Of a stretch of 64,000 bases of DNA, positions 1 to 8,521 are shown in pieces. The position numbers and the translations under genes were made by a program. The notes under the pieces were generated by a model. It did not search any database, was not told the DNA's origin, and saw only the letters and a list, made by a program, of their open reading frames with translations. Each line of letters starts with the position of its first letter. The stretch's first letter is position 1. Origin of the DNA: Lactococcus formosensis (GTDB lineage Bacteria > Bacillota > Bacilli > Lactobacillales > Streptococcaceae); the NCBI RefSeq assembly GCF_018403745.1, contig NZ_BOVP01000004.1, forward strand, positions 273,727 through 337,726. The letters run 5' to 3'.

Positions 1-964
1 CTCTGGACGCGCGATTCAGTCCTCTGATGAAGGAACGAATAATGTTGTCATTGAAGAGAGCTTGGCTAAACAGAACAACCTCAAAGTAAACTCAACATTT
101 ACCCTCAAAGATAGTAATGATAAAACTTACAAAATGACTGTTGTAGGACTTTACAAATCAGGTTCAACAGAAAATGATTTGGCCGCAGACTTTAGCTTTA
201 TGAACCCAGCCAATCAGATATACACTGCTTTGAGTGTGCCAAACCAAATCGATGGTAAAACAGGAACGCTTGGAAGTGCAATCTTTAATCTGGAAAACCC
301 AGAAGATTCAGAGAAGTTTGTCAAAGAAGCTACCAAGCTTATTGATACAGATAAATTTGAAGTACAGTCAAATGATGCTATTTACCAACAAATGCTACAA
401 CCTCTGAACAATATCAGCAGTTTTTCTAAAAATATTGTTATCCTTGTGACACTTGCAGGTGCCATCATCCTTGCGCTTATCGTAATGCTCATGGTGCGAG
501 AACGCCGCTTTGAAATTGGTGTCTTGATGAGCTTAGGCGAGTCAAAAGGAAAAATTGTGATGCAATTCTTTACTGAACTATTTATGATAATGGTCGTTTC
601 TATCGGTATAGCCTCAGCTACTGGTAACTTTGTGGGCAATGCCGTCGGCCAACAGTTACTTAACCAAGAAACTCAAACCAGTCAAACCAATCAACCTACG
701 CAAATAAATGGTACTCAAAGACAAGAAGATGGACCTCAGCCAGAAAAAGAAAGTCCTAATGCTCAACCTGGCGGAATGCGTACGTCGATTGGGATGGGAC
801 AAAATAATGAACAGCTCAAGGCCATAAATGAGCTCGAAATTAAAACAAATCCTCAACAAATCGCGATTTTAACAGCTCTTGCACTCTTGATTACACTTGT
901 GGCCGTTGGTTTAGCAGCAATTGGAATTTTACGCTTAAACCCTAAACAAGTGCTGACAAATTAA
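1..964 (+). CDS. ABC transporter permease, FtsX/MacB type (3' part only)
   Basis: The reading frame is open from the first base of the window, so this is the C-terminal part of a larger permease; the TTG at 62 is internal. The visible part has an extracytoplasmic stretch, a membrane helix (ILVTLAGAIILALIVMLMV), the cytoplasmic motif RERRFEIGVLMSLGESKGKI typical of FtsX-domain permeases, a second helix, a hydrophilic Gln/Asn/Pro-rich loop of about 80 residues, and a last helix ending in LRLNPKQVLTN. The ATPase follows after 14 bases, so the pair forms one exporter of the MacB/Vex kind. The long Gln-rich loop between the last two helices is unusual and probably lies outside the cell. The substrate cannot be told. 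Confidence 0.9.
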   Translation, partial: SGRAIQSSDEGTNNVVIEESLAKQNNLKVNSTFTLKDSNDKTYKMTVVGLYKSGSTENDLAADFSFMNPANQIYTALSVPNQIDGKTGTLGSAIFNLENPEDSEKFVKEATKLIDTDKFEVQSNDAIYQQMLQPLNNISSFSKNIVILVTLAGAIILALIVMLMVRERRFEIGVLMSLGESKGKIVMQFFTELFMIMVVSIGIASATGNFVGNAVGQQLLNQETQTSQTNQPTQINGTQRQEDGPQPEKESPNAQPGGMRTSIGMGQNNEQLKAINELEIKTNPQQIAILTALALLITLVAVGLAAIGILRLNPKQVLTN

Positions 965-978
965 AGAAGGAGGACATT

Positions 979-1650
979 ATGACAGTATTAAACATTGAAA
1001 ATTTGACTTACTACTATAACCATCCTGAAGATTACCTCTTTCAAGATGTCACAGAAACTTTTGAAGCAGGAATTATGTACAGTATTCTCGGCCAATCTGG
1101 AAGTGGAAAAACAACACTACTCTCTCTTCTAGCAGGTTTAGATATGCCCAAGTCTGGACAGATTAAACTTAATGGAGACGAGATAAAAGCAAATCAGCTC
1201 ACCAATTATCGTAAGAACATCGTTTCTACCATTTTTCAATCTTATAATTTATTAACCTATATGTCAGCTTTTGAAAATGTAAAAACAGCGCTCAGGATCT
1301 CAAAAGTCTCCTTTGACGATGAGAAGCAGTCAATTATTGATAGCTTGGAAAAAGTTGGTTTGACAGAGGACTTAATATACAAGCCTGTAAGTAAACTTTC
1401 AGGAGGACAGCAGCAACGTGTGGCTATCGCACGCGCCCTTGTTTTAAATCATGATATCATCATTGCGGATGAGCCTACAGGAAATCTTGATGAAAATACG
1501 ACGCGCCAAATTGTCGAGCTTTTCAAAAAAATAGCGCATGAAGATCATAAACTTGTAATTATCGTGACTCATGAAACAGAGGTAGCTCAAAACTCTGATG
1601 TTGTCTACCAACTCAAGAATAAAAAATTTACCAAGTTAGATGCTTTTTGA
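979..1650 (+). CDS. ABC transporter ATP-binding protein, LolD/SalX type
   Basis: A 223-residue nucleotide-binding subunit that powers the upstream permease. Walker A GQSGSGKTT is at residues 38-46, the Q-loop glutamine near 87, the signature LSGGQQQR at 140-147, Walker B IIIADEP at 160-166 and the switch histidine near 198. The length and the LDENTT D-loop region fit the MacB/LolD group of ATPases, which pair with FtsX-type permeases. AGAAGGAGG lies 7 bases before the ATG. The gene ends the operon, and a strong bidirectional terminator follows. Confidence 0.93.
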   Translation: MTVLNIENLTYYYNHPEDYLFQDVTETFEAGIMYSILGQSGSGKTTLLSLLAGLDMPKSGQIKLNGDEIKANQLTNYRKNIVSTIFQSYNLLTYMSAFENVKTALRISKVSFDDEKQSIIDSLEKVGLTEDLIYKPVSKLSGGQQQRVAIARALVLNHDIIIADEPTGNLDENTTRQIVELFKKIAHEDHKLVIIVTHETEVAQNSDVVYQLKNKKFTKLDAF

Positions 1651-1662
1651 AAGAAGACAGAC

Positions 1663-1697
1663 AAAAAAGACTAGCCCGAGAGCTAGTCTTTTTTCTT
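1663..1697. terminator. Bidirectional rho-independent terminator
   Basis: A 13-bp inverted repeat (AAAAAAGACTAGC, loop CCGAGA, then its complement) has T runs on both strands. It lies between the convergent ABC operon and the LPXTG gene and serves both. Confidence 0.9.
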
Positions 1698-1705
1698 ATT
1701 TCATT

Positions 1706-3466
1706 TTACCTTTTTATTAAGTATTTTTTTACCCCCAACAAGGAAAGGGCGACGAGAATGCTTACTCCTAAGACATAAAGGTATGGTTTTGCATTTTCAC
1801 CTGTCAGCGGAAGTTGTTTTCTAGATTGATGCGACCTAGTAGTATCTTGAGTTTTCTTAGTACTCAGTGATGCTGCGCTCTTCTCTATTTTTATGCTAGC
1901 ATTAGTATCTTCCTGTTTTTTTGCTACTTCTTCATTTTTCGGTTCTTCATTTTCATTTGACACTACTGGAACTTTTTCCCAACTGGTATAGAGGACCTTA
2001 TCACCTTGTTCTTGCGCTGATATGGCTTCTATTTTTTTACCTTTTTGATCTGTCCAGCCCGTAAAAGTATAGCCTTGCTTCGTTGCTTGTTCAAAATGGC
2101 TTACTCCTCGTCCATAAATATAAGAATCTGGATTTTGCCGCGAATTTTCTCCACCATTTAAAACATAGTTTATTTTATAAGTATTTGCTTTCCAATTAGC
2201 ATGGAGTGTTTTGTCGCCTTGTGCATCGGTAGGAATATTGGTTATACTGTTACCATCTCCATCTGTCCAACCTGTGAAAGTGTAACCTTCGCGTTGTGGT
2301 GCTTCAAAACGACTTATTCCTTGACCATAACTATATGTCAAAGGATTCGCAGGATGGTTTGTTCCACCATTGAGGACATAAGCAATATTAAAGCTTAAAC
2401 TCTCAGATTTGAAAGTTAAAACAGCAGGTTCAGTGTAAATGGGTTCATTATTTATTGAATCTAGCGGTGTAATTTTTAAGCGATATAAACTACCTTCATT
2501 TGAAATATCGGAAGTAAAGTCGAGTGTTTTACGAATTGTTTTATCACCCGTTGAGTTCGTCAGGCTTTCAGATATATCATTAAAGGACAATCCTTTATCT
2601 TTACTTACTTGCCATATCATATCGACTGTTATTTTCTGCGGTGAAGATAGATTTACCTCAGATTCAAAATGAGCAAGATCTCCTGGGATTAAATCAAGCT
2701 GATCATCAGGATTAGTCCCTGTTACCTGTCCATCATATTCGTATTGCACTAAGGCGGGGACATTAAAGTTGAAAGCATGCCATTTATTCGGATCACCATC
2801 ATAAGCTCTTTCTTGATATAAGGTGAAAGGGATATTTTGCGTAAGATTAGGGGCAAGCGCAGCGACATCTCCCACTAAAAACACCGGTCTTGTTTCAAGC
2901 AATGTGAGGTCATTTTTTAGCGTACTTAATGGCATAAAACTCGTGTAAGGTCCTGCCATGTAGATTTTAATCCCCACACTGCCATTCAATGCTTGGCTCG
3001 TCTCAACACTAGTTGCCGTATTGTCTATCAGTGGGTTAGGAAGAGTCCAAGCTTGGAGAGCTTCATTCCAGTTATAAGAGCCAGCTGCAGCTGTAGATCC
3101 ACCAGAATTCGTAATAGTAAAAGTAGGAGAATCCATGTATGGAATCACCTTTACTAGTCGGTAATCACTGTTAGGCAATTTCGTAAATGTAAGTGTTCCT
3201 TGATAACGGTCGCCATCAATCGTACTTGTACCTGGTGAGGGGATATTAAATGAAGCTTTAAACAAGCTATTGGCAGCTCCGACCCAAGGAATGTGGGTTT
3301 TGTAGTCAAAAGCATAAGTTTTATCTGCAGTGGTGACTGCTCCACTATTTGCTGCGAGTACCCGCACAGGTAGTATATTTAAAAGCGCAAATAATGTTAA
3401 CATAGCAGATAACACCATAATCCTTCTCAAAGACAACGCTTTGTGTAACATTTGATATTTTTTCAT
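1706..3466 (-). CDS. LPXTG-anchored surface protein with two InlB B-repeats
   Basis: A secreted wall-anchored protein of 586 residues. It has a basic N-terminus and hydrophobic signal segment (about 15-38), and a large unassigned ectodomain to about residue 355. Two tandem InlB B-repeats (Listeria-Bacteroides, Flg_new) follow at about 357-426 and 427-498, each with YVLNGG, EGYTFTGWTD or QGYTFTGWTD, and GDK. Then come a charged linker, LPLTG at 552-556, a hydrophobic helix and the tail KKYLIKR. The ATG at 3466 is chosen because AGAAGGAGA ends 4-5 bases before it; a GTG 30 bases upstream would put that site inside the gene. InlB repeats are usually stalk or adhesion modules. The ligand is unknown. 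Confidence 0.88.
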   Translation of the reverse strand: MKKYQMLHKALSLRRIMVLSAMLTLFALLNILPVRVLAANSGAVTTADKTYAFDYKTHIPWVGAANSLFKASFNIPSPGTSTIDGDRYQGTLTFTKLPNSDYRLVKVIPYMDSPTFTITNSGGSTAAAGSYNWNEALQAWTLPNPLIDNTATSVETSQALNGSVGIKIYMAGPYTSFMPLSTLKNDLTLLETRPVFLVGDVAALAPNLTQNIPFTLYQERAYDGDPNKWHAFNFNVPALVQYEYDGQVTGTNPDDQLDLIPGDLAHFESEVNLSSPQKITVDMIWQVSKDKGLSFNDISESLTNSTGDKTIRKTLDFTSDISNEGSLYRLKITPLDSINNEPIYTEPAVLTFKSESLSFNIAYVLNGGTNHPANPLTYSYGQGISRFEAPQREGYTFTGWTDGDGNSITNIPTDAQGDKTLHANWKANTYKINYVLNGGENSRQNPDSYIYGRGVSHFEQATKQGYTFTGWTDQKGKKIEAISAQEQGDKVLYTSWEKVPVVSNENEEPKNEEVAKKQEDTNASIKIEKSAASLSTKKTQDTTRSHQSRKQLPLTGENAKPYLYVLGVSILVALSLLGVKKYLIKR

Positions 3467-3757
3467 TTTTCTTCTCCTTCTATTTATAGATAACACTACA
3501 AGGACTACTTTTCCTTTCTATAATTGTCCTTTATTTTTTACTATCCTTTATATCATTATATTATAATAAGAAATAAATTAAATCAATTTCTTTTTCGATG
3601 TAATTGTCTACACAATAAATTTAGACTGCCATAAATGTGCTACTAAGCACCGTCATCCATTGTATGCCAGATTTAATTTGTAAGAAAAAGTTCAAGAAAT
3701 CGAACTCATATTTGCTATATTTTCTCTTTTAGAGGCTTGAAAAATAAAATTTAAATG
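3467..3757. other. Intergenic region with LPXTG-gene promoter candidate
   Basis: An AT-rich gap holding the 5' leader of the LPXTG gene. On the minus strand a TTGATT, 17-base spacer and TAATAT around 3550-3590 is a possible promoter, with further TATAAT-like runs beside it. An inverted repeat AGTTC/GAACT at 3689-3706 could be a regulator site. I see no gene and no short hydrophobic pheromone reading frame for the neighbouring Rgg regulator. Confidence 0.35.
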
Positions 3758-3790
3758 AAAAAAGTTACTGGATAGATTGCGCCAGTAACT
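3758..3790 (-). terminator. Terminator of the Rgg-family gene
   Basis: An inverted repeat GTTACTGG/CCAGTAAC with a 10-base loop is followed on the minus strand by six T. It lies about 50 bases past the regulator stop codon. Confidence 0.8.
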
Positions 3791-3839
3791 GTTATTTTTA
3801 ACTATGAATATGGTGAGACATACATCCTTTACGATAAGT

Positions 3840-4673
3840 CTATCCTTTTATTTTCTCAAAATTATGTTTAAAAATGCCCCGAAGCTCTAAAGCATTTATT
3901 TCTGATAGTATCTTTAAAGACCTACTAACAAGTTTTGTTCCCATATTTTTATCTTCAAATTTATAAATCCAACATCCCTTTACAAAAATAGAAGATATTC
4001 TTACATAGGTATCAAAAACAAGTGCTAATTTATCTAATTCCTTTATTAACTTCTCTGAAAATTTCTTTTGCTCTCTTCTAATCATGGAGAGAATGGTACG
4101 GATTATTAATCTTATTAATAAATTTCTAAATTCCGTGATTTCTTTTAAATACTGACTGTTTTGTGATAGAATTCTTTCAATCAGATGGTAAACTAAGTCA
4201 GGATTAATTTCTTCTAGTGTGTTCACTAAGATATACATTTCATAACTATGCCAAACTTGATAAGACTTAAGCTTGTTTTCTATATACTTTATTTCATCAG
4301 TTGAAAGCTTTGTATAACAAGCTTTTGCTGAGAGAGCGATGACTTGGTTTTCTTCCATATCATATTTTACATTTTTCATGTATATAGCCTGAAGCTTTTT
4401 TAGGTCATTGCTAAAATAAGCTTTCTCAATTTCCTTAAATTGAGATAACCAATAATCCTCCTCATCATTATTAATCATCAGCATATAAGAACGAAAAGTG
4501 GTGTGCATCTCTTGTAAGGCAAGGTCTAATTTATCTAAAGAAATCATTGATTTACCATTTTCAAAATAGGACAATGTTGATTTTGATAAACCAACCCGTT
4601 CAAAATCGCTTAAAAGTAAGTGGTGCTGCAAGCGTAATTTTTTAAAAACTTCTCCATATTTTTTATAAATCAT
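3840..4673 (-). CDS. Rgg/MutR-family transcriptional regulator
   Basis: A 277-residue cytoplasmic regulator. An N-terminal XRE helix-turn-helix (about residues 5-60, with GLSKSTLSYFENGKSMI) is followed by a long all-helical region of the Rgg C-terminal type (TPR-like pheromone-binding repeats). Length and layout match the Rgg family, whose members bind short peptides and often control neighbouring genes. The ATG at 4673 is preferred: AGGAGG lies 7 bases before it but only 1 base before the ATG at 4679. The gene is alone between two terminators. The LPXTG gene just downstream is the natural candidate target, but this is inference. No SHP-like peptide gene was found nearby. Confidence 0.85.
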   Translation of the reverse strand: MIYKKYGEVFKKLRLQHHLLLSDFERVGLSKSTLSYFENGKSMISLDKLDLALQEMHTTFRSYMLMINNDEEDYWLSQFKEIEKAYFSNDLKKLQAIYMKNVKYDMEENQVIALSAKACYTKLSTDEIKYIENKLKSYQVWHSYEMYILVNTLEEINPDLVYHLIERILSQNSQYLKEITEFRNLLIRLIIRTILSMIRREQKKFSEKLIKELDKLALVFDTYVRISSIFVKGCWIYKFEDKNMGTKLVSRSLKILSEINALELRGIFKHNFEKIKG

Positions 4674-4902
4674 GGTCATTCCTCCTAAACAGCATATTTT
4701 AAAAAATGTACACTCTCGCGAACATCCAATAATATCTCTTGACTAGCATTAAATATGCTCGACTTCTTCCCCTTCTTTTCACTTTCATTTTATCATAACA
4801 AATCTTATATTTACTAAAAAATTCACTTAATTTTATTGAAATAAATTCTTTTAGTATCATTCTTCTTCATGATTTATCTCCAGAACGATTATATTTTTAT
4901 CC

Positions 4903-4934
4903 AAAAAATAAAGACAGCCTCACAGACTATCTTT
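4903..4934 (-). terminator. lepA terminator
   Basis: On the minus strand an 8-bp stem (AAAGATAG pairing with CTGTCTTT, one G-U) with a 9-base loop is followed by ATTTTTT. Confidence 0.8.
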
Positions 4935-4968
4935 TACTTATTTGTGATATAAAGTAGCTTATTTACCT

Positions 4969-6795
4969 TTATTCCTCATCCATAGACAAAACAGAAAGGA
5001 AAGCTTCTTGTGGTACTTCTACTGAACCGATGGATTTCATTCGTTTCTTACCTGCTTTTTGTTTTTCCAAAAGTTTACGTTTCCGAGACACGTCACCACC
5101 GTAACATTTAGCCAAGACATTTTTACGCAAGGCTTTGATGTCGCTACGTGCTACGATTTTTTGACCAATAGTGGCTTGGATTGGCACTTCAAATTGTTGA
5201 CGAGGAATAAGTTTTTTGAGTTTTTCAACGATAACTTTACCACGTTCATAAGCAAAATCTTTATGCACGATAAAGCTAAGCGCATCGACTTTTTCCGAGT
5301 TCAAGAGAATATCCATCTTCACGAGGCGTGATGGGCGGTAATCTGAGATTTCATAGTCAAAACTTGCATAGCCGCGTGTCGAAGATTTGAGCTTATCAAA
5401 GAAGTCAAAGACAATTTCACTCAACGGGATATGATAAATAACATTGACACGGTTAGCATCGAGATAATCCATCGTTACAAATTCACCACGTTTGCGTTGA
5501 GCGAGCTCCATAACGGCTCCGACAAACTCGTTAGGCACCATGATCTGTGCTTTGACAAATGGTTCTTCAATACTTTCAATACGCGTTGGATCAGGGAATT
5601 CACTTGGATTTGCCACTTCCATTGTTTCACCATCAGTCGTGTTGACATGGTAAATTACAGATGGTGCGGTCATGATTAGGTCTAAGTTAAATTCGCGTTC
5701 CAAGCGCTCTTGGATAACATCCATGTGCAAAAGACCTAAGAACCCACAACGGAAACCAAACCCAAGCGCTTGTGATGTTTCTGGCTCAAACTGCAAGCTG
5801 GCGTCATTCAGTTGTAGGCGTTCTAGGGCTTCACGAAGGTCATTATAACGGTTAGAATCAATCGGGTAAAGTCCACAGAAGACCATTGGATTCATTTTTT
5901 TATAACCCGCAAGTGCTTCTTCAGCAGGGCGATTGGCTAAAGTGATTGTATCACCGACGCGTGTATCCGCAACTGTTTTAATTGCAGCTGCCAAGTAACC
6001 AACATCACCCGCCATGAGGAAGTCACGTGCTACTGCTTTAGGCGTGAAAATCCCAACCTCTGTCACGACAAATTCTTTACCATTTGACATCAGTTGAATG
6101 GTATCACCTACCTTCACAGAACCGTCAACTACACGGATTTGCAAGATAACACCACGATAAGCATCATAAACTGAGTCGAAAATCAGAGCCTTGAGTGGTG
6201 CTTCAACATCACCTTGAGGTGCTGGGACCTTCTCCACGACTTGTTCCAAAATTTCTTCAATACCGATACCTGCTTTAGCAGAGGCTAAAACAGCTTCTGA
6301 CGCGTCTAAACCGATGACATCTTCAACCTCAGTACGCACTCGTTCTGGATCTGCCGCAGGCAAGTCAATTTTATTAATGACGGGTAAAATTTCCAAGTCA
6401 TTATCTAAAGCCAAATAGACATTGGCCAAAGTTTGGGCTTCAATCCCTTGAGCTGCATCGACGACAAGAATAGCACCTTCACAGGCAGCTAAAGAACGGG
6501 AAACTTCATAGGTAAAATCGACGTGTCCAGGCGTATCAATCAAATGGAAAATATAGGTTTCTCCATCTTTAGCCGTGTATTCTAACTCAATAGCATTAAG
6601 CTTAATTGTAATCCCACGTTCACGCTCCAAATCCATGCTGTCCAAAAGCTGAGCTTGCATCTCACGTTTTGAAACCGTTTCTGTCAGTTCAAGGATACGG
6701 TCAGCCAGCGTTGATTTCCCGTGGTCAATATGCGCAATGATCGAAAAGTTACGGATTTTCTCCTTGCGCGCGTTCATTTCTTGTATATTCATCAT
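4969..6795 (-). CDS. lepA: Elongation factor 4 (LepA), ribosome back-translocating GTPase
   Basis: A translational GTPase of 608 residues, the usual LepA length. It acts on stalled or mis-translocated ribosomes. G-domain motifs are clear: AHIDHGKST near residue 21, the RGITIK switch I region, DTPGH, and NKIDLP. The C-terminal EF4-specific domain ends in [19 protein letters not shown], the tail that reaches the peptidyl-transferase centre. Two adjacent ATG codons begin the gene after AAGGAAATA, and either could be used. It is transcribed alone, with a TGTTATAAT extended -10 about 35 bases upstream. Confidence 0.97.
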   Translation of the reverse strand: MMNIQEMNARKEKIRNFSIIAHIDHGKSTLADRILELTETVSKREMQAQLLDSMDLERERGITIKLNAIELEYTAKDGETYIFHLIDTPGHVDFTYEVSRSLAACEGAILVVDAAQGIEAQTLANVYLALDNDLEILPVINKIDLPAADPERVRTEVEDVIGLDASEAVLASAKAGIGIEEILEQVVEKVPAPQGDVEAPLKALIFDSVYDAYRGVILQIRVVDGSVKVGDTIQLMSNGKEFVVTEVGIFTPKAVARDFLMAGDVGYLAAAIKTVADTRVGDTITLANRPAEEALAGYKKMNPMVFCGLYPIDSNRYNDLREALERLQLNDASLQFEPETSQALGFGFRCGFLGLLHMDVIQERLEREFNLDLIMTAPSVIYHVNTTDGETMEVANPSEFPDPTRIESIEEPFVKAQIMVPNEFVGAVMELAQRKRGEFVTMDYLDANRVNVIYHIPLSEIVFDFFDKLKSSTRGYASFDYEISDYRPSRLVKMDILLNSEKVDALSFIVHKDFAYERGKVIVEKLKKLIPRQQFEVPIQATIGQKIVARSDIKALRKNVLAKCYGGDVSRKRKLLEKQKAGKKRMKSIGSVEVPQEAFLSVLSMDEE

Positions 6796-6922
6796 TATTT
6801 CCTTAATAAAAAGTCTATTAGCTCTATTATAACATAAAGTTACTTCCTCAAAATAAAGAAATATATAAAAAGACTTTTTTATTCTATCTATTATTCTGAC
6901 ATTAACTTAGCAAGTTTTATTT

Positions 6923-8410
6923 TCAACGAAACCTCTTCTCATAAAGCGATTTAGACAAAAACTCAATCAAATCAGTCCATGTTTCTTTATCAAAAATATT
7001 TTTAAAGTAAAAAACATCTTTTGAAGAGAAATTTCCTTCCGGATCACTAGAAATAATGACATCGGCTTCAGGTATCGTTTTGCAGAAAGCAATCAAATCG
7101 CTATTAAAAAATTTTTTCAAGGTATTTTGAATATAGAAACTATTCACAACACTTGAGGTGTGATTAATATAGATTTGTACAGGTACACTTGGCACATTAA
7201 GCTCATAAATTGCATATAGTAGAGCTGTCAAACTCTTTCGCTCTAGATCATTCAACCGTTGAGTAGACGGAAAATAAGTAATGGTCTGATTTAACTTCTC
7301 TTTAATCGCACGATAACGAGGCTTTTTTTCAAACATTTTATAATTTTTTTCAATAGGAACTGCACGGTAAAAATCAACATTAAACTGTATATAACGTGAA
7401 TACAGGTTGGTAAGCACTAAAAGATAGTATGATTTGACATAATTATCTTCTGAAAACTCAAAAGCGAACATCTCGCGAAATTTTTCTAGGAACAAGCTGA
7501 CCTCATAACCAATAGAAAGCCCCGACTTCTGAAATTTTTCAACTACATCTTTTTTCTCATATGTATCATCAAACTCGAAAATAAGCCCTCTTACTAAGAA
7601 ACTGAGGAGTATTGATTCCCTTTCAATAATCTCTGGTGCTGCATTAAAAGAAGCAAGGTTTAAACAGTGTTGCCCCCGATAAAATATTGAAATATCTTCT
7701 AAAAATGCATGCTCAACCTTGGCATACTTCTTAAAAAAGACGATACGATAAGATGTCACCCCTGCAAGGATAAGTAACTTTTGTTCTTGAGCTTTTGAGA
7801 GTTTTCGCTCGATCTTTAAAGTACGCTTTAAAAAATTGATATCAATAAATTCCGGAGGAAAAGCATCCGAGAAGGGCTTTTTTCCTAAAGTATTGAAAAG
7901 GTGCCAGTGTGTGAGGTAAAGAAAATAACGTACACCAAGTTCATCTCCCGAAAAATTTGTCGCGTTTGCCAAGTCAAATTCGGCTCTAAAAGGGAGCATA
8001 ATCTCTTTTACTTGAGTCAATAACTTGTAGACTGTCGGTTCACTAAAATTCAAATCATAGGCTATTTCAGGAATTGACGTGTAACTTTTACGGATAAGTG
8101 CAGAGAGGAGACTGTACAAAGGACTTTTCCGCATATAATATAACTTCAAGCGGGTCACAATATAATCTGGTGTCATTTCATTCTTCATTTTTATGACTAT
8201 TTTTGAAGACTTTTTTATTATCTTAATATCTTGACCAAAAAGTGCATGGATATCTTCTTCAAGTTCCTTGCTGTACCGCCTAAAAGTTTCATTTTTCAAA
8301 TTCAATTTCTCCTTTAAATCTTTAGAAAATTCACCTGCCCGAGAAAACAAGATGTATTGAAAGAGTTCAATCTTAACTTGTTCCTTTGGCGTTGTGAAAA
8401 GCTCTATCAT
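6923..8410 (-). CDS. Mga-like (Mga/AtxA) transcriptional regulator
   Basis: A 495-residue stand-alone regulator of the Mga family. It has two N-terminal helix-turn-helix regions, the second with SIPEIAYDLNFSEPTVYKLL (about residues 110-135). A long middle region like PTS-regulation domains follows, and the C-terminal segment (ADVIISSDPEG) resembles an EIIB fold. Such proteins activate surface-protein and virulence genes in streptococci in response to sugar status. The ATG at 8410 has AGGAG 8 bases before it; an upstream in-frame ATG at 8455 has no such site. It lies directly downstream of the WxL operon in the same direction but behind a terminator. Control of that operon is plausible and unproven. 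Confidence 0.82.
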   Translation of the reverse strand: MIELFTTPKEQVKIELFQYILFSRAGEFSKDLKEKLNLKNETFRRYSKELEEDIHALFGQDIKIIKKSSKIVIKMKNEMTPDYIVTRLKLYYMRKSPLYSLLSALIRKSYTSIPEIAYDLNFSEPTVYKLLTQVKEIMLPFRAEFDLANATNFSGDELGVRYFLYLTHWHLFNTLGKKPFSDAFPPEFIDINFLKRTLKIERKLSKAQEQKLLILAGVTSYRIVFFKKYAKVEHAFLEDISIFYRGQHCLNLASFNAAPEIIERESILLSFLVRGLIFEFDDTYEKKDVVEKFQKSGLSIGYEVSLFLEKFREMFAFEFSEDNYVKSYYLLVLTNLYSRYIQFNVDFYRAVPIEKNYKMFEKKPRYRAIKEKLNQTITYFPSTQRLNDLERKSLTALLYAIYELNVPSVPVQIYINHTSSVVNSFYIQNTLKKFFNSDLIAFCKTIPEADVIISSDPEGNFSSKDVFYFKNIFDKETWTDLIEFLSKSLYEKRFR

Positions 8411-8480
8411 AACTTTTTCTCCTATTTCCACTGCTCGCTTTATATCATCCAACATTTTTTATTTGCTCAAGCCTTTAAAA

Positions 8481-8509
8481 TATAAAAACAGCGAAACGCT
8501 GTTTTTATA
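8481..8509 (-). terminator. Terminator of the WxL (csc-type) operon
   Basis: A 13-bp inverted repeat (core ACAGCG, loop AAA, CGCTGT) flanked by A and T runs lies 12 bases past the last operon gene and before the Mga-like gene. Confidence 0.88.
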
Positions 8510-8521
8510 TTTATTATAACT

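Noticed and set aside
3467..3496. GTG start for the InlB-repeat protein at 3496
   Set aside because: It would place AGAAGGAG inside the gene and add a charged RRRRK stretch encoded by the ribosome site.
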